NCBI GenBank assembly: GCA_964588495.1
Contig: CAZPPS010000011.1
Span: 7,460-71,459, forward strand
Direction: 5' to 3'
DNA from: CAVPKN01 sp964588495
GTDB lineage: Bacteria > Chlamydiota > Chlamydiia > Chlamydiales > JAAKFR01
DNA: 64,000 nt
A program made the translations under genes and the position numbers. This document shows positions 35,903-45,332 of the stretch, piece after piece. Each line of letters opens with the position of its first letter. The stretch's first letter is position 1. The notes under the pieces were generated by a model that was given only the letters and a program-made list of their open reading frames with translations, was not told where the DNA came from and did not search any database.

Positions 35903-37234
35903 TCATTTGACTCTGTAGGAAATTTCTGGAGTCAATCGGATCTCTAAATGAGTGAGCTTTGAAAAGCCTTTTTGTAGCGAATAGAAGGGAACAAAGGTAT
36001 TACTAACATTCTTGCTGACGTCCAGAATTTTAAGATTTGCGAAAGAAGTATTATTAATGGAATCAGCGATCCACAGCACATCAAATTGATTTAAGGTCTT
36101 GCGATTCAAACTTAATACCTTCAAATGATTGTTCTCAAGAAGTCTCAGATTTGCATACTTCAATTTGTAACACTCTTTAAGATGAAGCTCTGTAAGACTG
36201 GGCAAATCACTCATTTCCAAAAAACACGACCCCGTTATCGCGCTGTAGGAAAGATCCACAACCCTCAAATTTGAACACATTGCAATATTTTTTAAATTGT
36301 AATCATTACACATCCATTTCAGAAACTGCAAATTTGGGTGCGGTGACAATTGGCTTTCACTGCTCACACAGAGCGAAGGAAGAGTCAACTCTTTTAAACA
36401 GGTGAGTTGTGTCAGATTGATCTCTAATTGAGACTTTGTGCAACAGGAAGATTGAAAGTTGAAAATTTCCAAAAGGTTCAAAGCAGGCAGATTCGAAAGA
36501 TCTTGGACTGGGGCACTTGTGTATATTTCAAGATTTTGAAGATTCGTTAGGTGAGACAAATGCCTCCATCCTGAACCTGTAATTGACGCATAGAGTTTTA
36601 ATGTTTGCAACTTTGTGTAAGGTGTCAAAAGAACCAGCTGATGATCACTCAGACTGTCATCCACTTCTAATGAAAGCGATAACAAGTTTGATAAGGTGGT
36701 ACACTGACTGAGTGCAAAAGTCGATTTACTGCTGTGTTTATTATAGGTTGCAAGAGATCCCATATAGAGTTCTTCCAAAGAAGTTATCTGCGCAATTTTT
36801 TCAAAACATTCATCTGGAAGATCTTCCTCACTTCTAATTGTGAGGTTGCATAAATTGGGGTAATAGGGCGCATAGTCTAGCAGCCCTAATTTATTTTCAA
36901 TCTGAAGACATTTTAGAGCCGTTCCATAAGTTTGAACGCTTGTTTTAAAAAATGGGTCCCCCAACATAGGGAGCCAGTCAATGTTTTTTGCGTTGAGTTT
37001 TACAATAAAGGCTTCTTTGGCCAACTCTTTCCATGCTTTTGAAACCGTGCTGCAGATTTTAAATGTTTGAGGCTCAAGCATAGGAAAAACAAGAATCATG
37101 ATATCCAGCTTTAAAAAGGACTCATCACCCTTTTGCTTTTTGCGCAGTCTTGTGTTCTCATTGTCTTGCCATTTGTCTTCAGTTTCAACATCCATTCCAT
37201 TGTCGGAACGGGTTAAAAAGTTAAGCGGAAACAT
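35903..37234 (-). CDS. F-box / leucine-rich-repeat protein
   Basis: An F-box-like segment lies at about residues 42-75 (DIMILVFPMLEPQTFKICST ... KAWKELA). Leucine-rich repeats of about 25 residues follow to the end (e.g. LTNLQNLEIYTS, CSNLRVVDLSYSAITGSCFL, LPSLTELHLKEC). F-box/LRR proteins in eukaryotes are substrate receptors of SCF ubiquitin ligases; bacterial ones are secreted effectors. The start could also be M14 (MDVETEDKW), which lies before a basic stretch (RLRKKQK) resembling a nuclear-localisation signal. Confidence 0.8.
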   Translation of the reverse strand: MFPLNFLTRSDNGMDVETEDKWQDNENTRLRKKQKGDESFLKLDIMILVFPMLEPQTFKICSTVSKAWKELAKEAFIVKLNAKNIDWLPMLGDPFFKTSVQTYGTALKCLQIENKLGLLDYAPYYPNLCNLTIRSEEDLPDECFEKIAQITSLEELYMGSLATYNKHSSKSTFALSQCTTLSNLLSLSLEVDDSLSDHQLVLLTPYTKLQTLKLYASITGSGWRHLSHLTNLQNLEIYTSAPVQDLSNLPALNLLEIFNFQSSCCTKSQLEINLTQLTCLKELTLPSLCVSSESQLSPHPNLQFLKWMCNDYNLKNIAMCSNLRVVDLSYSAITGSCFLEMSDLPSLTELHLKECYKLKYANLRLLENNHLKVLSLNRKTLNQFDVLWIADSINNTSFANLKILDVSKNVSNTFVPFYSLQKGFSKLTHLEIRLTPEISYRVK

Positions 37235-37427
37235 GTTTAAGCCATTTTTTTAAAACATTGTAAAACAAGATCTTATTATTCGTCAAATTTTTATTTAATT
37301 TTATGAATCTAATAATTTAAACGTGAGTATTTTATTCATTTGTCAAGTTTCTAAACAATTTCCAAAATAAGCAAATTTTGTCTTGATTGATTTGTTCAAA
37401 AATCAATGACGGCATATCATTGTTTTC

Positions 37428-38048
37428 ATGTTACTGTTAGCCTCAGCTCTGATCATCCTGCTTTTGATTTTTAGAAAAAAAATTTATGCCGATTTGGCTC
37501 TTTTTAGTCATAAAGAGGCTGTCGCACTGAAGGAAAAGTTAATCATTTCCTATTATTATCCTCATACGCGACAAGAACGGGTAAACTTGATGCAAGATTG
37601 TGTTGATCAGTTCGTTGCATTACAGAACAGAGTTACAAAATCTCTTTTTGCGAAATATTTTATCAGCCATAACGATTCCATTTCCTTCCATCAAAATCAG
37701 CTTTTAGAAATGAAGCAAACCTTGGAGGGCGAAGAAAATAACCTGATTTCCTTCTCAACACTTGCACAACACGGAATCATAGCGACATCTGAATTTAGTG
37801 CTGAAGCACTGATGACTCTTGCAGGTCTAATTGATGACGCCTTTCCAGAAGAGTTTGGAAATGCTTTATTTAGCTTGAGTAGAGAAAATAGTCATCTCGC
37901 TTTAGACATCGCACCCTATGGAGAGACAGATCCTTTCCATAAAAGTGATTTGCAAGCTTTTTCCGACCACATTTCCCAAGAAGCATTTGATGGAGAGATG
38001 GTTAAAGTTCAAATTGATCAATATTCGGAAAATCTTCATGACTTATAA
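37428..38048 (+). CDS. single-pass membrane protein, paralogue of 42365-42991
   Basis: The N-terminal helix (LLASALIILLLIF) is followed by about 185 soluble residues. It aligns with the protein at 42365-42991: YYYPHTRQERVNLMQDCVDQ against YYFPLTQQDRMHYIQSCADG, then TKSLFAKYF against SKSLFLKRA, and PEEFGNALFSL against PEETHAIFTL. The family is unknown. The gene overlaps the Imm26-like gene downstream by 11 bp. Membrane proteins of this size in such clusters are often immunity factors. Confidence 0.65.
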   Translation: MLLLASALIILLLIFRKKIYADLALFSHKEAVALKEKLIISYYYPHTRQERVNLMQDCVDQFVALQNRVTKSLFAKYFISHNDSISFHQNQLLEMKQTLEGEENNLISFSTLAQHGIIATSEFSAEALMTLAGLIDDAFPEEFGNALFSLSRENSHLALDIAPYGETDPFHKSDLQAFSDHISQEAFDGEMVKVQIDQYSENLHDL

Positions 38049-38505
38049 AATCGGAACGATTTTCGAAATAGAAACTCCTAAAGGATTTGCTTATGCACAA
38101 TATACCCATAGAGATGAAGAACGGGGCTATTTGATTAGAGTCATGAGAGGACTTTATGAAACAAAGCAATCAGATCTGGTCATGTTGGCCAATAAACCCA
38201 CACTTTTTTCCACCTTGATTGGGAGCTTACAGACCGCTGTGCGAGCAAAGTCTTTTATCCGTATGGGTCATCAACCTGTTCCCCACTTTGCTGAGAAACT
38301 CCCCATTTTCAAAATAGGTTACGGGCATCCGCAAACGGGAAAAATTGACACCTGGACTTTTGTAGAAGGCGAAAAATCGTGGAGAAAGAAGGCTGAGGAA
38401 TTAACGGATGAGGAAAAAGACTATCCCTTATGCTGTTATAAGTCATTTGATTGGCTGCAAGAAGACATTGTAAAACAGTGGACACCTGCCAGAGATTTTG
38501 AATAA
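38038..38505 (+). CDS. Imm26-like immunity protein
   Basis: The start is the ATG at 38038 (MTYKIGTIFEIETPKGFAYA); the frame stays open further upstream only by chance. KIGTIFEI-x-TPKGFAYAQYTH is the opening of the Imm26 family, immunity proteins found in polymorphic-toxin loci. The gene overlaps the membrane-protein gene before it, so both are translated together. No toxin gene is recognisable nearby. Confidence 0.65.
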   Translation: MTYKIGTIFEIETPKGFAYAQYTHRDEERGYLIRVMRGLYETKQSDLVMLANKPTLFSTLIGSLQTAVRAKSFIRMGHQPVPHFAEKLPIFKIGYGHPQTGKIDTWTFVEGEKSWRKKAEELTDEEKDYPLCCYKSFDWLQEDIVKQWTPARDFE

Positions 38506-38556
38506 CTGTGCCGCCAATTGCTAGATGAAGATTTTTTTTAAAGATTGGTTGATATC

Positions 38557-39318
38557 GTGAAATTTATCTCTTGGAATGTAAATGGAATACGTTCAATCCT
38601 CAAAAAAGGTTTTTTGGATTTTTTAGAAGTGCAAAATCCTGATGTCCTTTGTTTACAGGAAACTAAAGCAACTATCGCAGATATCAACCTCGATCTTCCC
38701 CACTATCATCAATATTGGAATTCGGCCCAGAAAAAAGGGTACAGCGGCACCTGTGTGTTCACTAAAGAAAAACCCCTGAATGTTGTGAATGGAATTTTAA
38801 TCGATATTCACGATCAGGAAGGCAGAACGATCACGCTCGAATATCCTGACTTTTTTCTTGTGAATGTTTATGTTCCCAATTCTAAAAGAGATCTTTCAAG
38901 GCTGGAATACCGGAGCACACAATGGGATGTCGATTTTCTTAAGTACTTAAAATCCCTGGAGACAAAAAAACCTGTCATTTTCTGTGGCGATTTGAACGTG
39001 GCTCATACAGAAATCGATTTAAGTTTTCCGGCAGCCAATACACATAACCACGGCTTTACCCCAGAAGAACGGGAAGGTTTTGAGCGCATTATCGCCTCAG
39101 GTTTCATCGACACCTTTCGCGAATTTGAAAAAAAACCTGGCCATTACACCTGGTGGAGTCAATTTAGAAACTGTAGAGAAAGGAACATCGGCTGGCGCAT
39201 CGATTATTTTTTAATTTCCAAATCCCTGCTTCCAAAATTGAAAAACTCCTACATCCTAAAAGATGTTCAGGGCTCCGATCACTGCCCGATTGTTCTCGAA
39301 TTAAGCACGACCAATTGA
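38557..39318 (+). CDS. xth: exodeoxyribonuclease III / AP endonuclease
   Basis: The enzyme cuts DNA at abasic sites and removes 3' blocks in base-excision repair. It belongs to the ExoA/APE1-type group: KFISWNVNGIR at the start, LCLQETKA (metal-binding Glu), CGDLNVAH, WWSQFRNCRERNIGWRIDYF and GSDHCPI (catalytic His) are all present. A GTG at 38557 is chosen because family members begin M-K-F-I-S-W-N-V-N-G; a TTG four codons earlier is possible. The stop overlaps the convergent phosphoesterase gene. Confidence 0.9.
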   Translation: MKFISWNVNGIRSILKKGFLDFLEVQNPDVLCLQETKATIADINLDLPHYHQYWNSAQKKGYSGTCVFTKEKPLNVVNGILIDIHDQEGRTITLEYPDFFLVNVYVPNSKRDLSRLEYRSTQWDVDFLKYLKSLETKKPVIFCGDLNVAHTEIDLSFPAANTHNHGFTPEEREGFERIIASGFIDTFREFEKKPGHYTWWSQFRNCRERNIGWRIDYFLISKSLLPKLKNSYILKDVQGSDHCPIVLELSTTN

Positions 39319-39939
39319 AAGGTTGATGGTGATAGGGTCGTTGACCTCTTGATAATGTTCATTGACAATACTTGCATTCACAAAGCAGGTCTCCTCTAAC
39401 TGGACCCAATGGCCTCCTTTTTCATGAATGTGCCCAAAACAACAGAGTTTGGGTTTGATCCTAAATGCTGCCTGTCTCAATATCTCACTCCCCACGCTGC
39501 CGCTTCGGCACACATCGAGAATCCCAAAAGGAGGTGCGTGTGAGAGCAGAATATCAATATCGGTTGGAATTTGATCAAAATGGGCGCAAAGATCGATTTC
39601 GTCTTTCACAGAAAAAGCCATCGCCCAGTTTTGCCCCCGCATTCTCCGCGTCCATGGAGTCCCCCAGATCTTTAATCCTTTGAATTCACACCCGGAATCT
39701 TGCAAATAATGAACCCCACTTCCCTCAATTTTTACCTCTGATTTCTCAATTAACTCATCATGGTTGCCAGCAATCACCACTTTGCATTGAAAAGGGAGAG
39801 TTTCCAACCAGGAATTAAACGCATGATACTCCTTGGCAGTTCCACGAGCTGTCAAATCACCGCCAAGAATCAACAAATCCCCCCCTTCCAATTCAGGTTT
39901 GTAGCCGTGCAAATCGCTCACACATGTAACGGATATCAT
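39301..39939 (-). CDS. calcineurin-like metallophosphoesterase
   Basis: Motifs SDLHG, GGDLT, GNHDE, SHAPPF and GHIHEKGG give a complete active site. This is the third small phosphoesterase in the window and closest to the one at 26267-26917 (same length, same H-x-PP and GH(I/V)H context). The stop lies 18 bp inside the convergent xth gene. The substrate is unknown. Confidence 0.85.
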   Translation of the reverse strand: MISVTCVSDLHGYKPELEGGDLLILGGDLTARGTAKEYHAFNSWLETLPFQCKVVIAGNHDELIEKSEVKIEGSGVHYLQDSGCEFKGLKIWGTPWTRRMRGQNWAMAFSVKDEIDLCAHFDQIPTDIDILLSHAPPFGILDVCRSGSVGSEILRQAAFRIKPKLCCFGHIHEKGGHWVQLEETCFVNASIVNEHYQEVNDPITINLSIGRA

Positions 39940-40002
39940 TTTTTCCTCACTAATAGTTAAAAATGTATAGCGATAAAGAGATTAGAGCACTAACATTTTT
40001 CT

Positions 40003-41850
40003 ATGACTAATGATCTAACATTTCAAAGTATCCATTGCAGACTTGAAAGTGCCCCCAAGGCACTGGCTTTTCATCCCACAAAACCTCTCCTTTTTGTGAG
40101 TGATCAGGCCAAAAATATCGACATTTTTGACCTTGAAAGTGGCCAGCAGATTCGAAGGATTTCTCATTCATCAACAGTTTTTGCCATCGGTTTTTATGAA
40201 AATGAACTCTATGGATTTGATGAGGATAAAAATATTGCCCGATGGGATTTAAATACTTTTGAGTTCAAGGGGATGAAGTATGTCGATCGCCTATATCATG
40301 GACTAACAAAGACCCCGGAAGGTGAATGGGTTCCTGATGGCATGGGCACCATTACGCAAGCTCACTTTGTTCCTAAAAAACCCCTTCTGATCGTTGGCGT
40401 TGATATTCGAGCTTTTTGGTGTGATTATACCATGCTTGTCCAAATAAATATTCAAGAGGCGGCAATCGTTAAGGAATACGATTTCGATCGTAGAGATGTT
40501 GTGTTAATGGACACTGTCGCCCTTTCGCGAGATGGAACAAAGGTTTGTGCAGGCGGGCTCGATTTCACGGTTCTAACGGACGGAGACTACTCCTCCTCCT
40601 ACGAAATGATTGTGCAATGGAAACTTGATACCGGTGAGAAAATTTGTAGTTTCGAATGCGATGAGGTTTCTAGCCATCATAGTCATCTTGCTTTTATGCA
40701 GACTTATTCCCCGGCAGGTGATCGACTCTTGGTCTTGCTAAAGAAAACATACTTTACAAGTTTTTCTTTATGGAAAACTGACGGGGAAAATCTCATTTTA
40801 GAAGAGAAAAATGAATCTAAAGATTTTTTTTTCTGGGAACCTGACCAAATAAATCTCATTGAGGAATTAGCAATGGAAGAAGACCTGGATGTCAGTGCTC
40901 TTGAATGGTCGCCCTGCTCAGATTGGATCGCTTTTGGAAAACCCTGTGGCGGCATTGCTCTTTGGGATATTAACCAACGAACAACTATTTTTGAAGAAAA
41001 AGCCTTTGAAAGCCCTGTTCAGTGTGTGAAATTTTCCATAGATGGGAGTTACTTGGCCGCTTTTTCCAAAGATTTGGAAGTAAAAATCTATAAGCTCCCG
41101 AAATTTGATGCTTCGATGATAAATGACCATTGTCTAAGGGTTGCAAAGGAGCTTGATTGTACTTACTTTATGGTCCAAAAAGGACCGAAATCCCCATCTT
41201 TTGTCATCCTTGTCGTTGATGGGAACAATCAACGGGCAACTTTTGATTTTGAGACGGGCAACACAATCATCTCTTCCCCTAATTTCCAAAAGAGCGCAGA
41301 AGCTCTGCGTCTGATCAATCAACACCGCGCAGAGTTTATGGATTACTGGAAATTGCAACCCTTTTTGCCGCAAACCATTTTAAAACCTCTTCGGCCTCAT
41401 GATTATGGTAAGCGCGGCTGGCCTTCCATTGCCACCTTGGAAGATTTTATCGAAGACTATGGAAGCCCTCCCTATTCAAAGGGGATTTTTGTCTGCTTTA
41501 AACTTTTCCCTCATACCACACTTGTCAGTTGGATCTATCAAGATATGGATGTTGCTGAAGATTGGTGTTGTGAAACCTTTGGACCCCCTCTTATTATTGA
41601 CCATATACAAGAAGATTTGCTGCGTGAAACTGCTGAAATCTTTGGATCCCCTATCAATATTGAGCATATCAAATACGAAACATCGATCACTTGCCGAGAA
41701 AAAAGATCCACAAATGCTTCTGGAAAATGGGCAACCCTTTGGCTTGGCAAAACCGATTATGATTTTGGTTATCAACAATTCTTTTTTAAGGATCCAGCCG
41801 ATAAGGAAGCTTTTGAAAACTTCTTAAAAACCGAACTGGAAATTACATAA
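40003..41850 (+). CDS. WD40-like beta-propeller protein
   Basis: Several weak WD40-type blades are visible: AKALAFHPTKPLLFVSDQAK...IDIFDL, VSALEWSPCSDWIAFGKPCG...IALWDI and CVKFSIDGSYLAAFSKDLEV...KIYKL. The last 60 residues (GKWATLWLGKTDYD, FFFKDPADKEAFENFL) look like the end of the membrane protein at 20235-20888. There is no signal peptide. It starts the cluster of small membrane and immunity-like genes running to 43651, with which it may be expressed. Confidence 0.65.
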   Translation: MTNDLTFQSIHCRLESAPKALAFHPTKPLLFVSDQAKNIDIFDLESGQQIRRISHSSTVFAIGFYENELYGFDEDKNIARWDLNTFEFKGMKYVDRLYHGLTKTPEGEWVPDGMGTITQAHFVPKKPLLIVGVDIRAFWCDYTMLVQINIQEAAIVKEYDFDRRDVVLMDTVALSRDGTKVCAGGLDFTVLTDGDYSSSYEMIVQWKLDTGEKICSFECDEVSSHHSHLAFMQTYSPAGDRLLVLLKKTYFTSFSLWKTDGENLILEEKNESKDFFFWEPDQINLIEELAMEEDLDVSALEWSPCSDWIAFGKPCGGIALWDINQRTTIFEEKAFESPVQCVKFSIDGSYLAAFSKDLEVKIYKLPKFDASMINDHCLRVAKELDCTYFMVQKGPKSPSFVILVVDGNNQRATFDFETGNTIISSPNFQKSAEALRLINQHRAEFMDYWKLQPFLPQTILKPLRPHDYGKRGWPSIATLEDFIEDYGSPPYSKGIFVCFKLFPHTTLVSWIYQDMDVAEDWCCETFGPPLIIDHIQEDLLRETAEIFGSPINIEHIKYETSITCREKRSTNASGKWATLWLGKTDYDFGYQQFFFKDPADKEAFENFLKTELEIT

Positions 41851-41919
41851 AAATGAGTTATTTAGATTGTCCCAAGTGCACGTTATTCTTGCGGCAAATA
41901 GAAAGGGAGTTTACCATTC

Positions 41920-42357
41920 TTGTCTTCTATGGAACAAAGTGAACAAAAAACTTATTTTTGGTCTGCGGGTCAGGTGTGGTTAGCTTCTTTTTTAGGAGGA
42001 CCTCTTGCAGGCTGCTATTTATTAGGAAGAAATAGCCAAGAATCGGGACTTTCCAAGACTGCCAAGTCCTATTATATAGGGGGAATTCTTGGAACGCTTG
42101 TGCTTTTGATCATTCTCTATTTCATTCCCAACCATTTTCTAACAAAGTATAAAACGTTCATTCCAACAACTTATTTAGGCCTTTTACTCACATTTGGTCA
42201 ACAACAAAAGAAGATGCTGAAAGAAAAATTTAGCACAGGATATACACGGCATTCCTATTTTCGATGTTTCTTGGTCGCCCTTTCATTACTTGTGATCCAA
42301 ACCTTCCTTTTTTTGCTATTTCTAGGTACCTCCCTCTATTTTATTCAATTTTCTTAA
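41920..42357 (+). CDS. small multi-pass membrane protein
   Basis: The 145-residue protein has about three or four hydrophobic helices (VWLASFLGGPLAGCYLLG, IGGILGTLVLLIILYFI, FLVALSLLVIQTFLFLLF). The start is either the TTG at 41920, with GGGAG upstream, or the ATG at 41929. The family was not recognised. It is seven bases from the next gene on the same strand, so 41920-43651 probably forms one transcript. Confidence 0.6.
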   Translation: MSSMEQSEQKTYFWSAGQVWLASFLGGPLAGCYLLGRNSQESGLSKTAKSYYIGGILGTLVLLIILYFIPNHFLTKYKTFIPTTYLGLLLTFGQQQKKMLKEKFSTGYTRHSYFRCFLVALSLLVIQTFLFLLFLGTSLYFIQFS

Positions 42358-42364
42358 GGAATCT

Positions 42365-42991
42365 ATGCATCCTGATAAAAAACTCATGCTGACGGCTCTA
42401 ATTCTTCTAGTTACTTTGTTTTCTTTCCAAGGAAAAATTTTTGAAGAAATTAAGTATTTTAAGGAAGTTGAGGGCTGCCAAATGGAAGCATTTAAAATAA
42501 GCGAAAGATTACAAGATTCTTATTATTTTCCCTTAACACAGCAAGATAGGATGCATTACATTCAAAGTTGTGCAGATGGCCTGACCACCATTCAAAATAA
42601 ATTCTCAAAATCCCTTTTTCTCAAAAGAGCTGTGAATTTTCAAAATCTCATTGCTCAATGTCAAGACGAGCTTATAGAAAGGCAGCATTTGGTTGATGAG
42701 GGTGAATCTGAAGAAATGGTTTCTTTCTACACACCGCAAAAACATGAAATCGTCGCTGATTCGACGTTTGAAAGAAAAAACCTTCTTCATCTTGCTCGTA
42801 TTATAGATTATACTTTCCCCGAAGAGACACATGCGATTTTTACACTTGAACGGGCCAGCAATCTCATTATTTTAAATATTTTTCTTGGGCCCAATGAGTT
42901 TGGTTTTAAAAACCTTAATCTGAAAAAACTTTCCACCAGAATTTCAAACGAGGTCTTTGGTGGTGAATCTGTTTTTGTGCAAATGGACTAA
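42365..42991 (+). CDS. single-pass membrane protein, paralogue of 37428-38048
   Basis: AAGGA precedes the ATG with good spacing. The N-terminal helix (LMLTALILLVTLFSF) and the body resemble the protein at 37428-38048 along the whole length, which fixes both as members of one family. Function is unknown. It lies between a multi-pass membrane protein and an acidic soluble protein, three bases before the latter. Confidence 0.65.
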   Translation: MHPDKKLMLTALILLVTLFSFQGKIFEEIKYFKEVEGCQMEAFKISERLQDSYYFPLTQQDRMHYIQSCADGLTTIQNKFSKSLFLKRAVNFQNLIAQCQDELIERQHLVDEGESEEMVSFYTPQKHEIVADSTFERKNLLHLARIIDYTFPEETHAIFTLERASNLIILNIFLGPNEFGFKNLNLKKLSTRISNEVFGGESVFVQMD

Positions 42992-42994
42992 AAA

Positions 42995-43651
42995 ATGGCA
43001 AAGATATTCTTAGTAGCTGAAAAAATTAACGATCCCATGGCCTTTATAAGCCTATTAAGAAAGCTGACGGCAAAGCCCCTTTCAGAAATTCGAGAGTCTA
43101 TGGGCGCAGCAAGACCCTTCTTTGAAGGGTGCTCTTATGATAATGCCGATGATATTCAAGAGATTCTCCTTTTTGCAAAAAATAAGAACGATTCCATCCG
43201 CATTTTTAAGCAAGTGTCGGGCACTCTTTATGAAATTACCGCAGAACAATTTCAAAATGAAGCCAAGCGCAATCAAGAAATTGAGGATGAGGAAGATTGG
43301 GATGACATGTTTTCGCCCGATTTGGATGCATCTGAAAGAGAATTTTTGCTAGCGATCATCGAAAATGAACTAGAAACTTGGGAAGAGATCGACTTTGAAG
43401 ACACAGACAGCGTGCTCAATTATCAACACTACGCGATCCGTGTTCCAGAAATCGCGGAGATTCTTGAAATGTTAGAAACAGAAGATGCTGAGGTGATTTT
43501 GTCTCAAATACAAGCAGCATTTATCATCGAATCCTTAAATCATGCGCTCGAAAACGGCAAACAAGCAGGTTTTAATCTCACCGATTTACAACCGATCAAC
43601 GATCTGCTGAACCGACTCCGACAAGAAGCTGTTGAGCAGTTTGCGGATTAG
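42995..43651 (+). CDS. acidic soluble protein of unknown function
   Basis: The 218-residue protein is acidic (EDEEDWDDMFSPDLDASERE) and helical. The N-terminal part (KINDPMAFISLLRKLTAKPL) recalls short degraded L7/L12-type C-terminal folds used in some immunity proteins, but this is not secure. It follows the membrane protein by three bases, as the Imm26-like protein follows the paralogous membrane protein at 37428, so the two loci have the same logic. Confidence 0.55.
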   Translation: MAKIFLVAEKINDPMAFISLLRKLTAKPLSEIRESMGAARPFFEGCSYDNADDIQEILLFAKNKNDSIRIFKQVSGTLYEITAEQFQNEAKRNQEIEDEEDWDDMFSPDLDASEREFLLAIIENELETWEEIDFEDTDSVLNYQHYAIRVPEIAEILEMLETEDAEVILSQIQAAFIIESLNHALENGKQAGFNLTDLQPINDLLNRLRQEAVEQFAD

Positions 43652-44091
43652 TCCTTTTGTTTTTTTTGTGAGCGCGCTTTTTTACGGCATGCGGGACAAT
43701 TTTTTGCTTCTGATTGGACCCAAAAATGAAGAGTCTCATACCAAAATTCTTGCTCTTTAGCCGAGAAAAGAAACAACTGGTTACATGTACTGCATAGTTT
43801 CGAATGATCAAAATAAGCAAGAAACGGAGCATGGTCACAAAAAGTTTGCTTGTCGGGATGTGCTAGGATTGCCTTTCCGCTGTTCAAACAAGTATCGCAG
43901 GCCCATTGAAATTTCTTGATGTTTTGAAGGATCGTTTTTGCATTGGGGGCCCACCAAATCGCACCTGAGTTTTCTAAAGATCCTATTTGCTTATCCAAGG
44001 TTTTGAGAGAAGTAGGAGACACCTTGCCGGAACAACAAGGACACTGCAAGTCCTTTTCTCCTAGTTCTTTCATAGCGTCTTTTATAGACAT
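43648..44091 (-). CDS. zinc-ribbon protein
   Basis: Four CxxC pairs are visible: CPCC, CDTC, CSTC and CPAC, in the order expected for two zinc ribbons. The block LCSTCNQLFLFSAKEQEFW...CPACRKK is the zf-trcl type found in small bacterial proteins. The tail is Lys/Arg/Gln-rich. There are no neighbours on the same strand; it overlaps the convergent acidic-protein gene by four bases. Function is unknown, perhaps nucleic-acid binding. Confidence 0.7.
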   Translation of the reverse strand: MSIKDAMKELGEKDLQCPCCSGKVSPTSLKTLDKQIGSLENSGAIWWAPNAKTILQNIKKFQWACDTCLNSGKAILAHPDKQTFCDHAPFLAYFDHSKLCSTCNQLFLFSAKEQEFWYETLHFWVQSEAKNCPACRKKARSQKKQKD

Positions 44092-44129
44092 AACGTAATC
44101 CTTTTAGAGAAGAAGCTGTTGTGCAATAT

Positions 44130-44238
44130 GGGGTCGCTTCACGAAACGAAATTTAAAGGACGTTAAGCCGGAGAAATGGGTCGAAGTGGTTTGAATTTCC
44201 CTTTATTGGACGATCCTTTTCTCCATATATAGTCACCT
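44130..44238 (-). mobile_element. solo right end of a Tn3-family transposon
   Basis: From 44130 the sequence begins GGGGTCGCTTCACGAAACG, a Tn3-family terminal inverted repeat, and then codes (minus strand) for the last 23 residues of TnpA (GDYIWRKGSSNKGKF...RPISPA). The same arrangement stands at 60557-60660. Nothing else of the transposon is present here. The rest of the 253-bp gap to 44344 has no gene; a 16-base word, TGAGTTTTGGGTTGTT at 44247, also occurs at 14330. Confidence 0.8.
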
Positions 44239-44344
44239 CTCATTAATGAGTTTTGGGTTGTTACTGATTCTAAGCCTAACTGAAGTTTTTTTGAAAGAAA
44301 TACTATTTTACATATTTTTAGGGATTCAGCAATAAGATTAGAGT

Positions 44345-45295
44345 ATGCAATTAGTCACTGGACTCCATCATATCACCGCTTTGTCTGCCGATGCGCAGAG
44401 GACTGTAGATTTTTATGCGGGAATTTTGGGGTTACGGCTGGTTAAAAAGACCATCAACTTTGATGCTCCTGAGGTTTATCACCTTTATTTTGGCAATGAA
44501 AAGGGCTCTCCTGGAACGATTTTAACCTTCTTCCCCTACCCTGGAATTGCCCAAGGGAGAAAAGGGAAAGATCAACTGACGGTTACATCTTTTTCTGTGT
44601 CAGAAAAGGCTTTGGATTACTGGATCAAGCGATTTGAAAAGTTTAATGTCCGTTATACCGGTCCGCAAAAGCGCTTTGACGAAGTGTTTCTTTATTTTGA
44701 AGATCATGAGGGGCTCGGCTTAGAGCTCGTGGCGAATGACAAAGACGGAAGACCCCCTTATAGCTCAGGAAATATTCCCTTGGAGTTTGCCATCAAAGGA
44801 TTTTATGGGATGACTCTTTCTGAGGAATGTTACGAAAAAACTGCGGGACTTCTTACAACTCAAATGGACCATGTTTTCGTTAGAGAAAGTGGAAACCGTT
44901 TCCGCTACTCGGCCAGTGGAAAACCGGGCGATTTTGTCGATATTCTTTGTGTGCCCGATGCTTTAAAAGGACGAGGGGGCTTTGGAACTGTCCATCATGT
45001 GGCCTTTGCGACAGAAAGTTTAGAAACTCAAGCCCTGGCCCGTGAAAAACTTGTGAAATTTGGACTTAATGTGACCCCTGTTCTCAACCGGGAATACTTC
45101 CACTCCATTTATTTCCGAGAGCCCGGAGGTGTGCTCTTTGAGATCGCCACACTTCCCCCAGGTTTTACCTTCGATGAACCGCTCGAACATCTCGGCGAAA
45201 CCTTAAAGTTGCCCACTTGGGAAGAGCCCAACAGGTCTTTTATTGAAAGAAACCTTTCCCCCATCGAGTTTAACGCCAAAAAATTTGCTGATTAG
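44345..45295 (+). CDS. VOC-family ring-cleaving dioxygenase (MhqO-like)
   Basis: The protein is built of two vicinal-oxygen-chelate (glyoxalase-like) halves: LVTGLHHITALSADAQRTVD at the start, TVHHVAFATESLETQ in the second half and YFREPGGVLFEIAT near the end supply the His/His/Glu metal ligands. Length (316) and sequence match MhqA/MhqO-type enzymes linked to quinone or hydroquinone detoxification. It is followed after 37 bp by a thioredoxin-like protein on the same strand, which fits a stress role. Confidence 0.85.
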   Translation: MQLVTGLHHITALSADAQRTVDFYAGILGLRLVKKTINFDAPEVYHLYFGNEKGSPGTILTFFPYPGIAQGRKGKDQLTVTSFSVSEKALDYWIKRFEKFNVRYTGPQKRFDEVFLYFEDHEGLGLELVANDKDGRPPYSSGNIPLEFAIKGFYGMTLSEECYEKTAGLLTTQMDHVFVRESGNRFRYSASGKPGDFVDILCVPDALKGRGGFGTVHHVAFATESLETQALAREKLVKFGLNVTPVLNREYFHSIYFREPGGVLFEIATLPPGFTFDEPLEHLGETLKLPTWEEPNRSFIERNLSPIEFNAKKFAD

Positions 45296-45332
45296 TTGCT
45301 TTTTAACGAGTTCGGAGATAAGATCCACTTTT

